A DNA stretch of 64,000 nucleotides. Source: CAWKAO01 sp963847665 (GTDB taxonomy: Bacteria; Actinomycetota; Humimicrobiia; Humimicrobiales; Humimicrobiaceae). The stretch lies in assembly GCA_963847665.1 (NCBI GenBank), contig CAWKAO010000003.1, positions 372,001 to 436,000 of the forward strand. The letters are read 5' to 3'. Under the pieces are notes generated by a model that was not told the DNA's origin, made no database searches, and saw only the letters and a list, made by a program, of their open reading frames with translations. Below are positions 55,078 through 64,000 of the stretch, in pieces. Both the position numbers and the translations under genes were made by a program. Numbering within the stretch: the stretch's first letter is position 1; each line of letters begins with the position of its first letter.

Positions 55078-56346
55078 TTATGTGTTTTCAATATTGTTTT
55101 TTCTTTCATAAAGGACCAGAAATAAGATCAGTAATGCAGAGACCCCCGAGAAGATCAAAGACACAGTTATCGAAAAAGAAAGGTTAAATTCTGCGATCAG
55201 TTTGGTAATATAGGGAGCAAGTGTTTTTCCAAAATATGCTGATGCAAAAATGAGTGAAACCAGAAACCCCCTCCCTTTTACATAGATAGTACTTCCAGAA
55301 GACACAATCAGGGGATACATCGCTGAATATCCTATGCCTGCTAAGGCCATTGCAGCAAATACTAAAAAAGTCGTATTTGCTAAAAAGATGAAGATTATTG
55401 AAATAAGGGCAATGACTGAGAGGATAAGCATTATTATTTTCGCCTTGAATTTTCCTGCGACTATTGCCGCTATGATCCTGCCTGCGATCATAAATACCAT
55501 CAAAACAGTAATGCTCAGTGCTGCACTGTTTACATCAAGTCCCTTGGAAAGCCTTAAATAGGTCGGTGTCCATGTAGAGATAACTGTCTCTGAAGCTACA
55601 TATATGGCGACCATTATAAGGGTGACCAGAAAAATAATATTTTTTTGTTTGTCAATGAAGATCTCTTTGATCGGGACCCTCTGAACCTCTTCTGCAATTA
55701 TCTTATTCTGGCCCTTAAGAGAGATTGTAATATAGAGAACAGATGTTATCAATATTAGAAGGGCGATTATGATAAATGTATACCTCCAGTTTATGCCATT
55801 GTTTATAAGGCTGGAGCCAATAAGAGGGGCTACCAGTGCCCCTATTGGATAAAAGATGAGCATCAGAATAAACAGCCTGTCCTTATTTTTAATACTACAG
55901 GCCAGTATGTTTTCTGTGGACTGGACATAATTGATGCCAAGCATATAACCGGCGACTAAGCTTAAAACAAAATAAACATAAAGATTTTTTGAAAAAAATA
56001 AAAATAAATTTATGGCTATCATGATCGCATAAGCAGTAAGTATGATAGCCGATCTTTTAAACCGCCTGTTATAAAAGGTCGAGGTAAGTTGGCCCGCGAC
56101 CATACCGGCAGGGAAGAAAGTAAAGACAAGGTTTATATTTTCAGGGCTCGTATTAAATTCTTTTCCTATCTCTATCAGGATCGGCCCAATTGAAAGAAAG
56201 GCGATAGGTATAAGAAACAATGTGAGAAAATTCGGTATCTGCAAAAGGTGCTCTTTTATAGAATCCCAGGCATTTATTCTGTTATTAGAGTCGGCCATAA
56301 TTAAAGAATAGTAGCAATAAAAAAAATAGAATGCTAATGGATTCAA
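55078..56346 (-). CDS. MFS transporter, sugar-type
   Basis: 422 residues, 12 helices; an alternative start at 56298 (MADSNNRINAW) would remove 16 hydrophobic residues and is likely. Features: FTFFPAGMVAGQL between helices 2 and 3, IWSTWTPTYLRLSKG-like segment (VISTWTPTYLRLSKG) and AAMALAGIGYSAMYPLIV, close to the FucP/FHS-type sugar importers. It lies next to the sugar gene cluster and points the other way. Confidence 0.75.
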   Translation of the reverse strand: MNPLAFYFFYCYYSLIMADSNNRINAWDSIKEHLLQIPNFLTLFLIPIAFLSIGPILIEIGKEFNTSPENINLVFTFFPAGMVAGQLTSTFYNRRFKRSAIILTAYAIMIAINLFLFFSKNLYVYFVLSLVAGYMLGINYVQSTENILACSIKNKDRLFILMLIFYPIGALVAPLIGSSLINNGINWRYTFIIIALLILITSVLYITISLKGQNKIIAEEVQRVPIKEIFIDKQKNIIFLVTLIMVAIYVASETVISTWTPTYLRLSKGLDVNSAALSITVLMVFMIAGRIIAAIVAGKFKAKIIMLILSVIALISIIFIFLANTTFLVFAAMALAGIGYSAMYPLIVSSGSTIYVKGRGFLVSLIFASAYFGKTLAPYITKLIAEFNLSFSITVSLIFSGVSALLILFLVLYERKNNIENT

Positions 56347-56520
56347 TATATATATTATTTTCCGGATTTTTAAAATATTGATTTTTAATTATTTTTATTA
56401 AGTTAACAGATTACAAAGTATATTCACCTATCAAGCATAAGCTTTATTGGTAGATTTCATACATTTATTTAGTAGTGCTTTTAATTAAATTTGATTTTCA
56501 TTAAAATGATAAAACAAAAT

Positions 56521-56530
56521 AAACGTTCTA
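56521..56530 (+). promoter_or_regulatory. possible LacI-type operator before the TIM-barrel gene
   Basis: TAAACGTTCT, one base from the palindrome TAAACGTTTA found at 59882. It lies 17 bases before the start codon at 56547, and AAAGGGGG (56534-56541) follows as ribosome site. Suggests shared control of the locus. Confidence 0.35.
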
Positions 56531-56546
56531 CAAAGGGGGAAATAAA

Positions 56547-57224
56547 ATGATGCCAAAACTAATTCTTATGTTTACCTTAAACGACTTAACAGTCCCTGAT
56601 GCAATAGATTACTTTGAACAGGTAAAGGATCTGCCTGTAGACTACTTTGGTTATAAGGAAATGGGGCTCGAGCCGGACAAGATGAGGCTGTTAAATGATA
56701 AGATCCACAAGGCAGGCTTTAAGTCTTTTCTGGAAGTAGTCGAATATGAAGAAGAACAGATACTTGGACCTGCAGCGATGGCAGTAGATATGGGATTTGA
56801 TTACCTTATGGGAACGGTCTACTATCCTTCGATATGGAACATAATAAAAGGTAAAATAAAGTATTTTCCATTCTGTGGAAAGATCTATGACAGGCCTTCT
56901 ATACTCGATGGTACTATTGAGGAGATAGCAGCTGACGCAAGAAGAATCGAAGCAGAAGGAGCAGAAGGATTTGACTTACTTGCTTACAGGTATATAGAGC
57001 CCACTAAGGTTAATGATCTGGTCAAAGCAGTCAAGAGTGCCGTGTCTGCTCCAGTTGTATCAGCAGGTTCAATAAATAGCTTTGCCCGACTTGATGAGAC
57101 AATAAACCAGGGTATATGGGGCTTTACTATCGGTGGTGCTTTCTTTGAAAAGAAGTTTGTTCCAGATGGTTCATATAGGGATAATGTTGCAGCAGTTCTT
57201 AAAAAGCTTGGTAAAAAATTGTAG
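56547..57224 (+). CDS. TIM-barrel protein, function unknown
   Basis: 225 residues. Eight-fold beta-alpha pattern with a phosphate-binding end: VVSAGSINSFARLDETINQG and GIWGFTIGGAFFE. Resembles sugar-phosphate epimerases (NanE type) or other phosphate-binding barrels, but no family is recognised. It opens a rightward group with ABC permeases and so may act on an imported sugar or derivative. Confidence 0.55.
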   Translation: MMPKLILMFTLNDLTVPDAIDYFEQVKDLPVDYFGYKEMGLEPDKMRLLNDKIHKAGFKSFLEVVEYEEEQILGPAAMAVDMGFDYLMGTVYYPSIWNIIKGKIKYFPFCGKIYDRPSILDGTIEEIAADARRIEAEGAEGFDLLAYRYIEPTKVNDLVKAVKSAVSAPVVSAGSINSFARLDETINQGIWGFTIGGAFFEKKFVPDGSYRDNVAAVLKKLGKKL

Positions 57225-57364
57225 CTGATAATTCGCTTTTTTGTATAAAATTTTTTTTGATTCTGTTTAATCGCTCCTGAGATTAATTATTTAGATAATG
57301 AATAAATTAATATTTTTCTTTTGAAATAGATTCTCTAGAGATTCTTGGTGGAAGGAATGATTAG

Positions 57365-58443
57365 ATGCAAAAAGATTCATCATTTGGTTTATCTTCACAA
57401 CGACCGTTTGAAGAAATAATGCGTAAATCGTCAGCTTATATTGATGATTATACGCTTGGGCTTCAATTTCCTGCCTGTGATTTTGGTAGTTATTACCTAT
57501 ATTCTACAATAATTGGAAACGGACCCTGTCAGGCAATAAACTTGGGCATTACTGTTGGACATGATACTGGTTCAAATGTAGGTATTCCCCAGCTTGCAGG
57601 GGACCCGGGAAAATATGGATAGTGACTTCAGTTATATACAATAATAAAAGCTATAGAAGTTTTGACTTTTCTTCATATAAGCGGGCTGATGCTACTTACT
57701 CCCGTAGAGGCCTTGATGTCCAGATAGCAGACGTAGCTCGCATAAGAGGCAGCTGGCCGTATTTTGAAATATATTTAAAAGATAAACAATACGATATAGT
57801 ATATGAGCTGGAAGGTCAGGCAGGGTATGCTCATTGGGTACCTGACCATGTCTCCACCACTATGGCATATTCCTATTTATTATTTCCTGACTTCGAATTT
57901 TTTGGAAAAATAACGATCAAGGAGGAGGTCAATAAAGTCAAAGGAATTGGAAGTCTTGATCACGTGTTCGGCAGGAATATAAATAATCCTACTGGAACGG
58001 TGATAGGTTTCTGGCATGCGGATCCAATATTATGGGAAGAAAAATATGTCTCAAATGGATTATATTATCTTGATAATAAGGGTAATCCATATATTACAGC
58101 AGGAGTAATGACTTTACCCGATGGAGGGTACCACCCGGCACCTGAATTTAAAATAGAGTACCTGGATTTTGCAAAGGGAACAAGTTATTCAGGTATCGAA
58201 GAGGAAAGCCAGGTTGTACCGAGAAAATGGCGGGCTGTGATGAAAGCAAGTCATGGCATCCTTAAATATGAGACCAGCCCTATTGAGGCTTATAGCCCAA
58301 AGACAGGCCTACCGATAATCGAGCCCTGTGTCTTATCTGATGTTACCGGTAAATTCGAGGGAAGCGATGGAAAAATCATTAACCTGAGGGGAAAATGTTA
58401 TAACGAATACGAGGGTGGGGCATTTGATCCAACAAGATTATAG
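57365..58443 (+). CDS. AttH/CrtC-like lipocalin-fold protein, one frameshift
   Basis: About 359 codons. The first frame ends at 57622 after QLAGDPGKYG; the second goes on ...KIWIVTSVIYNNKSYRSF. One A is missing in the A-run at about 57611-57614 (AAAA should be AAAAA). Sections such as YDIVYELEGQAGYAHWVPD, YYLDNKGNPYITAGVM and PRKWRAVMKASHGILKYE point to the AttH/hydroxyneurosporene-hydratase-like lipocalin group. In this sugar locus it may bind or change a glycoside, but the job is unknown. Confidence 0.6.
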
Positions 58444-58464
58444 TTATTCCCGTCAAAATTGGGT

Positions 58465-59801
58465 TTATTGCATAAGAGCATAATTGATTTTTAACATCTT
58501 GTAGAGCTCAATGAGCTCTTCAATGTGATTTCCGTAACTAATGTTCCAGTGATGACCAAATCCGCCATATGCTATTTTTTTCAGCATTTCCCTTATGTTA
58601 AAATCAAACCTTATGTTTATGGGGTTTCCTTCATAATCCTTCATCAGATCTGTATCTAGCACAGTACCTTTTGTTATAAACATCCTGTAACCCTCACGTG
58701 ATCCGTGCATTGTTGTAATTGTCACCTCTCCTTCCGGGATTCTTTCAGGAAAATATACGGCAACTCCCTGACCAGTCTCATAATCTGCATGGATCGTTAT
58801 TTCATTCTTGTCTGCAGCAAGAGAAAATGCGCCTGCACCGCAATGGGAAAACATCATAGAGTTTTCAGGTTTATCTAGGTTATAGATCCTTAGCTGGTCT
58901 CCATTCGAAACGGCTCTTCCGGAGAGATGGTATTGTATGTACATAAGTATTGTTGAATCCAGATCGCCCTCACAGGCAGCCGGTATCCCCAGGTCATTTA
59001 ATAGGGCGATAGGTATACAAACATTGCCTTTAAGATGAGGAAAACAATTTATTGAAATGGCGTCAAGTGTGTTTTCTTTTACAAGTTTAAGAAGATAAGC
59101 ATGGATTGAAGAAGTCATAATACCAAGATCCTCTTCTACATCGATTTTTCCAGCTTTACTCTTTATATCCAACCAGATCTCTTGTGATTCGGCGGGTTGG
59201 ATTTTTTCACTTTCAAGAAATATATCTTCATTTCCAAAATTATGGATTGTTATCCCAAAGATTTTTTTTATCATAATCTCATCTGCAGTAAGGCTTGACA
59301 GTATTTTTGGGTGTCCGCCCACATAACCTATATTGGATTTTTTTAATTTATTTTTTATGGCACATGCCCGTGCAAACCTGTAAAAGTCGTTTAAGGCGAT
59401 CCTGTCATCGAATTTACCAAAAATAAATCTGTATTCAAGACCAAGATCAAAAAGATTGGGATTTATATTCTGGGAGCCTGTTATTGAGATATTAAATGCA
59501 CTGTAATCATGTGCCCAGACAATAAATGGAATATCTGTTCCGGTCAGTAATGGCATGACCCTAAAATCATCAGTAAAAGTCCCGATATTAAGAATAAAGA
59601 CATCTACATCTTTTTCTTTAAAAAAAACAGCTGCTTTTTTTGCAACTTCATATGAGTATATAAAATCATCCATTACTACGGGTTCAAATCCCAGTTTTGA
59701 ACAGGCTGCCCAAGTTTTTTCTGGTAATCATAAGAGTCTTCTTCACCAAGATTAAATCCTTTCATAATACAAGTGCTGATCCCTACTTTTGGTTTAATCA
59801 T
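58465..59801 (-). CDS. L-fucose/L-arabinose isomerase-like protein, one frameshift
   Basis: About 446 codons from ATG at 59801. The opening MIKPKVGISTCIMKGF runs to KKLGQ, then the frame moves; the next frame gives ACSKLGFEPVVMDDF. A missing G near 59704-59706 explains it. The rest (about 400 codons) is intact: GYVGGHP, CEGDLDSTILMYIQYHLSGR, SHCGAGAFSLA and GFGHHW with metal ligands E, D and H of the fucose/arabinose isomerase fold. Substrate unknown. Convergent to the AttH-like gene. Confidence 0.7.
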
Positions 59802-59881
59802 ATCTTACTCCTATCATGGTTGAGATTAAGTAATATTTCTAAATACCCATATTTTATGTTGATTTTTTTATGATAATATGG

Positions 59882-59891
59882 TAAACGTTTA
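59882..59891. promoter_or_regulatory. LacI-type operator near the binding-protein gene
   Basis: Palindrome TAAACGTTTA with the central CG of LacI/GalR-family operators. It follows a -10-like TAATAT (59874-59879). It sits between the isomerase and ABC genes, so it could repress one or both. The 287-base gap to 60088 is otherwise AT-rich with no gene. Confidence 0.5.
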
Positions 59892-60088
59892 ACATATAGA
59901 AAGCAATAGCATATTTATAAATATCATCTTTAGGTAATAAATTATCAACACAGTGAATTTATAACAAATGAAAAAATTTCAAAGAGATTCAATGCATGTA
60001 ATCAATATAATTAATCAATTTCGTTAAAGAGAGGGGGTAAAAATTTATTTATTTTTGTCAAACTTTATATACTAAAAAGGAGGTCGAA

Positions 60089-61484
60089 TTGAAAAAATAC
60101 TTAATCTTTCTGCTGGTATTAGTATTTGCAGTCTCATTGGGCTTAGCAGGTACTTCATGTAAGGCAGAAACAACAACCACAACGGCAGCGGGAGCAGAAA
60201 CTCAAGAGACAATGGCAGGGGAAACTACTGCCGCTGAATTGAAGCCCCGGCAGCTGAGGGGACAAGTCCTGAAGTTTACAGACTGGCAGGGCGGAAATGA
60301 AGCAATATTAAAATCCTACAATGAGCTCGAAGAGATATTTAAAAGGAGCACCCGGAGGTAAAAGATATAGAGTATACACAATATACAGTTACTACATATA
60401 ATGAATTTCTGAAACCTGCGATTTCGGGCGGAACTGCACCTGATCTTTTTGGAGTTTATCCCGGCCCCGATGTTGCAGAAGTTGTTGAAGCAGGTGCTCT
60501 AAGAAATCTTATACCAGATATTGACGAGGAATGGAAAGGGTGGCTTGGTCCTGCTTATAATTTCAAGGGTATGTGGTATAACGATGGCATATATGTCGCA
60601 GTCATGGCACAGGATGTTTGGACAGAGGCTGTATGGTATCATAAGGATATGCTTGAAGAAATAGGAGTTACACTACCTGCTTCTACTGATGCTTTTACAG
60701 TACCTGAGCTAGTTCCAATGGTAGGTCCTGCTAACGATAAAGGTTACGAACTCTTTTCTGCTGGATTTATAGAAACATGGTGTTATTTTGATGCGTTTTT
60801 TAATTTCGTTCATCAGCAACAACCAGGGTGGAGACACCAGATATGGTCGAGCAGGCTTTTGCAGGTGAGATATCATGGCAGCAGGATATTTTCAGAAATG
60901 CTATACAGGTATTTGCAGACTTGCATGAAGCAGGTGCTTGGTCTCAGGACTCATTAAACCAGGATTACCAGGTACAAGCTTTTGGAGACTGGCTTGAAAG
61001 AAAAAGTATATTTATGTGGGCTCAGGGAGATTGGTTTGCAGGTTCAATGAAAGAGGAAGAAAACAATAAAGATAATCCCAATATCGGTATAGTACAGTAT
61101 CCGATGGCCACGCTAGATGCCGAAGTAGCTTTTAATAAGAACTTTGGAACTGATATCGGTGTATATGCCAAAGGTGAAAAGCAGGATCTTGCAATTCAAT
61201 GGATAAAGCTTACAAATAGCCCTACCGCTGCTAATATTTTTATTAAAAATGGGGTAAATCCTGCAGGAGGTGTGGACCTTAATAATCTACCAGAAATAAC
61301 TAATCCTGCTCTCGAGGAATGCATTAAACTATACAACTCTCCTGGAAGATATAGTGAAGTATACTATTTCTATCCGGATGGCGTAAAAGTCCTTGGAGAT
61401 GGCATAGGGAATGTATTGCTTGGTCTTGACACAATAGATAATGTTTTGCAGCAACTTGATGATGTTTCTGGTTTCCAGGGCTAA
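60089..61484 (+). CDS. ABC sugar-binding lipoprotein, frameshifted twice
   Basis: About 465 codons if repaired. Starts MKKYLIFLLVLVFAVSLG with lipobox AGTSC, a Thr-rich linker, then LKFTDWQGGNEAILKSYNEL. Breaks: one A missing at about 60343-60347 (the text should read IFKKEHPEV), and one base missing near 60811-60813 before TTRVETPDMVEQAFAG. Between and after the breaks the binding domain is normal (GTAPDLFGVYPGPD, VWYHKDMLEEIG, WAQGDWFAGSMKEEENN). Delivers sugar to the next two permeases. AAAAGGAGG is its ribosome site. Confidence 0.8.
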
Positions 61485-61512
61485 TTCTATTTAGCAAACA
61501 AACCTATAAAAG

Positions 61513-61556
61513 ACTGGCACAGGATATATAATTTAATTATTATTTCCTGTGCCAGT
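61513..61556 (+). terminator. stable hairpin between binding-protein and permease genes
   Basis: ACTGGCACAGGA at 61513-61524 and TCCTGTGCCAGT at 61545-61556 pair perfectly (12 bp) around a 20-base AT-rich loop, with only TAAT after it. Such hairpins behind binding-protein genes act as partial terminators or mRNA stabilisers, so the binding protein is made in excess over the permeases. Confidence 0.75.
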
Positions 61557-61644
61557 TAATAATAAACACAGTACTTCTATTAGTATAAAATAATTAATTA
61601 AAATTTTTAATTTATCAAATTAAACTTAAAATAATTACATTCAA

Positions 61645-62550
61645 ATGAGTAAAGAATATTCTCTTAAAGCTTACCAAAGATTCTGGAACAATTCAGGGCA
61701 ACCTTATGCATTTCTTTTACCTGCACTTATCGTGTTTGTTTTTATCGTGCTTTCACCAGTATTAATGTCACTGATATTAAGTTTTTACAAATTTACAGGT
61801 TTTGATGCAAACATTTTTAAAGAATTTATTGGTTTTGATAATTTTAAAATTCTTTTTAATGATAAATATTTCTGGATCTCTTTTAAAAATACTATTTATT
61901 TTGTAACTGCAAGCATAAGTGTTCAGATAGCCATTTCACTTATGCTGGCCATAACAATATTTTTTGGAAGATTTAAAAACAGTGTACTAATAAGGACAAT
62001 AATATTTTTTCCTGCAGTTTTAGCTCCAGTTTCTATAAGTCTAGCCTGGAGAAGAATATTGGAACAGGATGGTCTTTTTAACCAGCTACTTGGCGGAATT
62101 AATTTTTCCTGGCTGGCAAGTCCTGTTTTTGCTATATGGGTCGTTATTTTTGTCAGTATGTGGCAATGGACTGGATATAATCTTATAATTTTCTATGCGG
62201 GGCTTCAGACAGTAGATAGAACCATACTTGAAGCAGCGGATGTAGACGGCGCATCCTGGTGGGGAAAAATAATAAAAATAGTGATTCCATCAATTAAACC
62301 GACAATAATACTTAATATCATATTAAATCTAATCGGAAGCTTCAGGGTATTTGATATTGTATATGTCCTTACAAGAGGTGGTCCTGTACACCAGTCTGAA
62401 GTATTTACAACTATAATGTACTATTATTCATTTTCAGCAAATGGCCCAAACAAGATGGGTGTAGGTTCTTCAATTGCTTTTATCATGTTTGCAATAATGA
62501 TAGTTTTTGGTTTTCTTAGAATCAGATTGATGAGAAAAGGGGAGATATAA
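61645..62550 (+). CDS. ABC sugar permease, MalF/UgpA type
   Basis: 301 residues, six helices, binding-protein-dependent transport signature EAADVDGASWWGKIIKIVIPSIKP for contact with the ATPase. Couples 4 bases before the next permease gene. The ATPase gene is not in the window; a shared MsmX-type ATPase may serve. Confidence 0.92.
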   Translation: MSKEYSLKAYQRFWNNSGQPYAFLLPALIVFVFIVLSPVLMSLILSFYKFTGFDANIFKEFIGFDNFKILFNDKYFWISFKNTIYFVTASISVQIAISLMLAITIFFGRFKNSVLIRTIIFFPAVLAPVSISLAWRRILEQDGLFNQLLGGINFSWLASPVFAIWVVIFVSMWQWTGYNLIIFYAGLQTVDRTILEAADVDGASWWGKIIKIVIPSIKPTIILNIILNLIGSFRVFDIVYVLTRGGPVHQSEVFTTIMYYYSFSANGPNKMGVGSSIAFIMFAIMIVFGFLRIRLMRKGEI

Positions 62551-62553
62551 ATT

Positions 62554-63468
62554 ATGACAAGAAAAAGTATTTTTGCAGGTAAAAGTAAAAATACCGAAAT
62601 AGAATATGGAATAGACAGAAAAAAAGATATTGGTTTTTATATATATTCAAGAATACTTATTATAATCACCATAATAATTATTCTTGTTCCTATTCTTTAT
62701 ATCTTTTCTCTTTCTCTCCGTACAAAAGAAACAGTATACCAGGATTTTCTCTTCCTGATACCAAAACAGGTCACTTATCAAAATTATTTTGATGCTTTTG
62801 AATATGCAAGGACAAGGCTTGACGTTTCTTTCCTTCAGATGTTCAGAAATAGCTTGATCGCAACCTTTTCTTCGATAGCGATTGCCATGACAATTGCTGC
62901 TCTCGCATCCTTCAGTTTTAGCAATTACAAATTTAAAGGAAAAGAACTTACTTTTACTGCAATAATTGCAAGCTTTGTAATACCTGCACAGGTACTCTTG
63001 ATACCATTGTTTTTTATACTGAGAAATGCAGGTCTCATAAATACTTATTTTGCAGTTATCATTCCATATGTAGGATTTCTAATACCTATTGCCACATTAA
63101 TACTGCGGTCATTTTTTGAACAGATTCCCAAAGAAATAAAAGAATCTGCGAAAATAGATGGTGCATCTGACTTAAGAATGTTTTTTCAAATAGTTTTACC
63201 TCTTTCAAAGCCGGCCATTGCATCATGCGTAATACTTTTATTTCTTGAGACATGGAATGAATTTATATTTGCATTAGTTTTTTTGCAGAGCCCAAAATTC
63301 CAGACAATACCCGTTGCTATAGCCAAGATAGCAGGAGGGAAATATATAGTGCCAATCGGGACTTACGGAGCTGCAATAATGATAACCATTATACCTGTGT
63401 TAATAATATTTATTATTTTCCAAAGATGGTTTATTGCTGGTATGACCATGGGTGCCCTGAAAGGTTAA
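62554..63468 (+). CDS. ABC sugar permease, MalG/UgpE type
   Basis: 304 residues, six helices, signature KESAKIDGASDLRMFFQIVLPLSKP, and a conserved end (QRWFIAGMTMGALKG). Partner of the upstream permease. A second internal start is not needed. Confidence 0.93.
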   Translation: MTRKSIFAGKSKNTEIEYGIDRKKDIGFYIYSRILIIITIIIILVPILYIFSLSLRTKETVYQDFLFLIPKQVTYQNYFDAFEYARTRLDVSFLQMFRNSLIATFSSIAIAMTIAALASFSFSNYKFKGKELTFTAIIASFVIPAQVLLIPLFFILRNAGLINTYFAVIIPYVGFLIPIATLILRSFFEQIPKEIKESAKIDGASDLRMFFQIVLPLSKPAIASCVILLFLETWNEFIFALVFLQSPKFQTIPVAIAKIAGGKYIVPIGTYGAAIMITIIPVLIIFIIFQRWFIAGMTMGALKG

Positions 63469-63495
63469 TAACTCGCCCTATCAGAAATTTTCCTG

Positions 63496-64000
63496 ATGAG
63501 AAACATGGTATCAAATAAAAAAGCTTTAGAAAAAACCAATAGAGTAAGGGACTGTATTTTTTATAGAAATCCCAAAGCTGTAGCGATACAGGATATGTTT
63601 TATTGGGATGATTTTGTAAAAAACTGGAGAGAATACTTTGGATTCACCAGAGATGTTGATATTTTTAATTATTATGACCTCGATATTGTTTGCTGCAGTC
63701 CCAATATAGATCCTTTTATAAAAAATGTCATAGAAATAACTAAGACTATAAAAGATGTTATTTATAGGGGTGGATTTGGAAGTGTACTTAAACTGGATTT
63801 TTCACAACCTGTCCCTGGTTTTATAGATTATTATATTAAGGATACCAAGGACCTGAAAGATTTTATTTTTGAAGACCCTGAGGATAACAGGCGATACAAT
63901 AATAGCTTTGCTCCATGTGACCAGTATTATACGATTCCATCATTTAATGAACAAGTTGCAAAATACAAGGATGATTTCTGTATCTTTGGGAATATTTGTG
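63496..64000 (+). CDS. URO-D-superfamily protein, cut by window end
   Basis: 168 codons read without a stop to the last base. Begins MRNMVSNKKALEKTNRVRDC; includes MFYWDDFVKNWREYFG, GFGSVLKLDFSQPVPGFIDY and ends CIFGNIC. The pattern resembles the front half of URO-D-like methyltransferase-family proteins seen beside sugar ABC systems. Compare with the full-length relative at 42435. Probably transcribed with the permeases (27-base gap). Confidence 0.6.
   Translation, partial: MRNMVSNKKALEKTNRVRDCIFYRNPKAVAIQDMFYWDDFVKNWREYFGFTRDVDIFNYYDLDIVCCSPNIDPFIKNVIEITKTIKDVIYRGGFGSVLKLDFSQPVPGFIDYYIKDTKDLKDFIFEDPEDNRRYNNSFAPCDQYYTIPSFNEQVAKYKDDFCIFGNIC

Noticed and set aside
57332..57341. TCTCTAGAGA palindrome as operator
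   Set aside because: A single short palindrome with no second copy or known regulator type.
59679..59700. tRNA T-loop-like GGGTTCAAATCCC
   Set aside because: No anticodon arm or acceptor stem fits around it, and it is coding sequence of the isomerase-like gene.

Overview
The window is bacterial chromosome centred on a replication origin. It is AT-rich and densely coded. Genes left of about 30.3 kb read mostly leftward in the classical order rpmH-rnpA-yidD-yidC-jag-mnmE-mnmG(x2)-rsmG-parA-parB. Genes right of it read rightward through dnaA and dnaN. Two perfect parS sites lie at 24.59 and 26.43 kb. I cannot name the organism from sequence alone. The metabolism looks anaerobic: a complex I-like module without the NADH-oxidising arm, nickel-pincer cofactor genes, and GlpA/GlpB/DUF1667-type oxidoreductases. 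An OmpR-type orphan regulator with a degenerate receiver sits directly before glnA, which recalls actinobacterial GlnR. Many lipoproteins carry Thr/Ser/Glu-rich linkers. These traits would fit an uncultured, deep-branching, low-GC anaerobic actinobacterial-type lineage, but other candidate phyla are possible.

Layout. 0-1.5 kb: family-4 uracil-DNA glycosylase and a DUF1287 protein. 1.5-7.7 kb: a leftward, highly diverged complex I-like operon (B, CD, H, I, J, K and one antiporter-like subunit). 7.8-16.1 kb: AI-2E-type permease, larC/larE, PHP phosphoesterase, DUF2085, cysteine desulfurase, SufT-like protein, NAD synthetase and a 53-residue membrane protein. 16.2-18.5 kb: GlnR-like regulator, an array of 11-bp direct repeats, and glnA. 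18.6-30.3 kb: VIT-like transporter, lipA and the origin-proximal cluster. 30.3-34.5 kb: oriC candidates, an ATPase-winged-helix protein, dnaA and dnaN. 34.5-36.8 kb: DUF2520-panC-panD pantothenate genes. 36.8-43.7 kb: lipoproteins, an orphan sugar-binding protein, ECF sigma factor, bactofilin, purine permease and a URO-D-like protein. 43.7-46.1 kb: a long structured leader with RRM protein, a doubly frameshifted primary-type sigma factor and a DUF4143 ATPase relic. 46.2-55 kb: propeller lipoprotein, two proteins sharing an Ig-like domain (one also an L,D-transpeptidase), a T4-endonuclease-V-like protein, class II aldolase and a glycerol-3-phosphate dehydrogenase trio. 55-64 kb: a sugar locus with MFS transporter, TIM-barrel protein, AttH/CrtC-like protein, fucose-isomerase-like enzyme, ABC binding protein with two permeases, and the start of a second URO-D-like protein. 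Operators of LacI type occur in this locus.

Quality note. Between about 7.8 and 44.6 kb I found no broken gene. Seven genes at 1.5-3 kb and 44.7-61.5 kb carry single-base indels that split otherwise well-conserved proteins. Either the assembly has uncorrected indels there or these are recent pseudogenes. They are annotated as single genes spanning the breaks.
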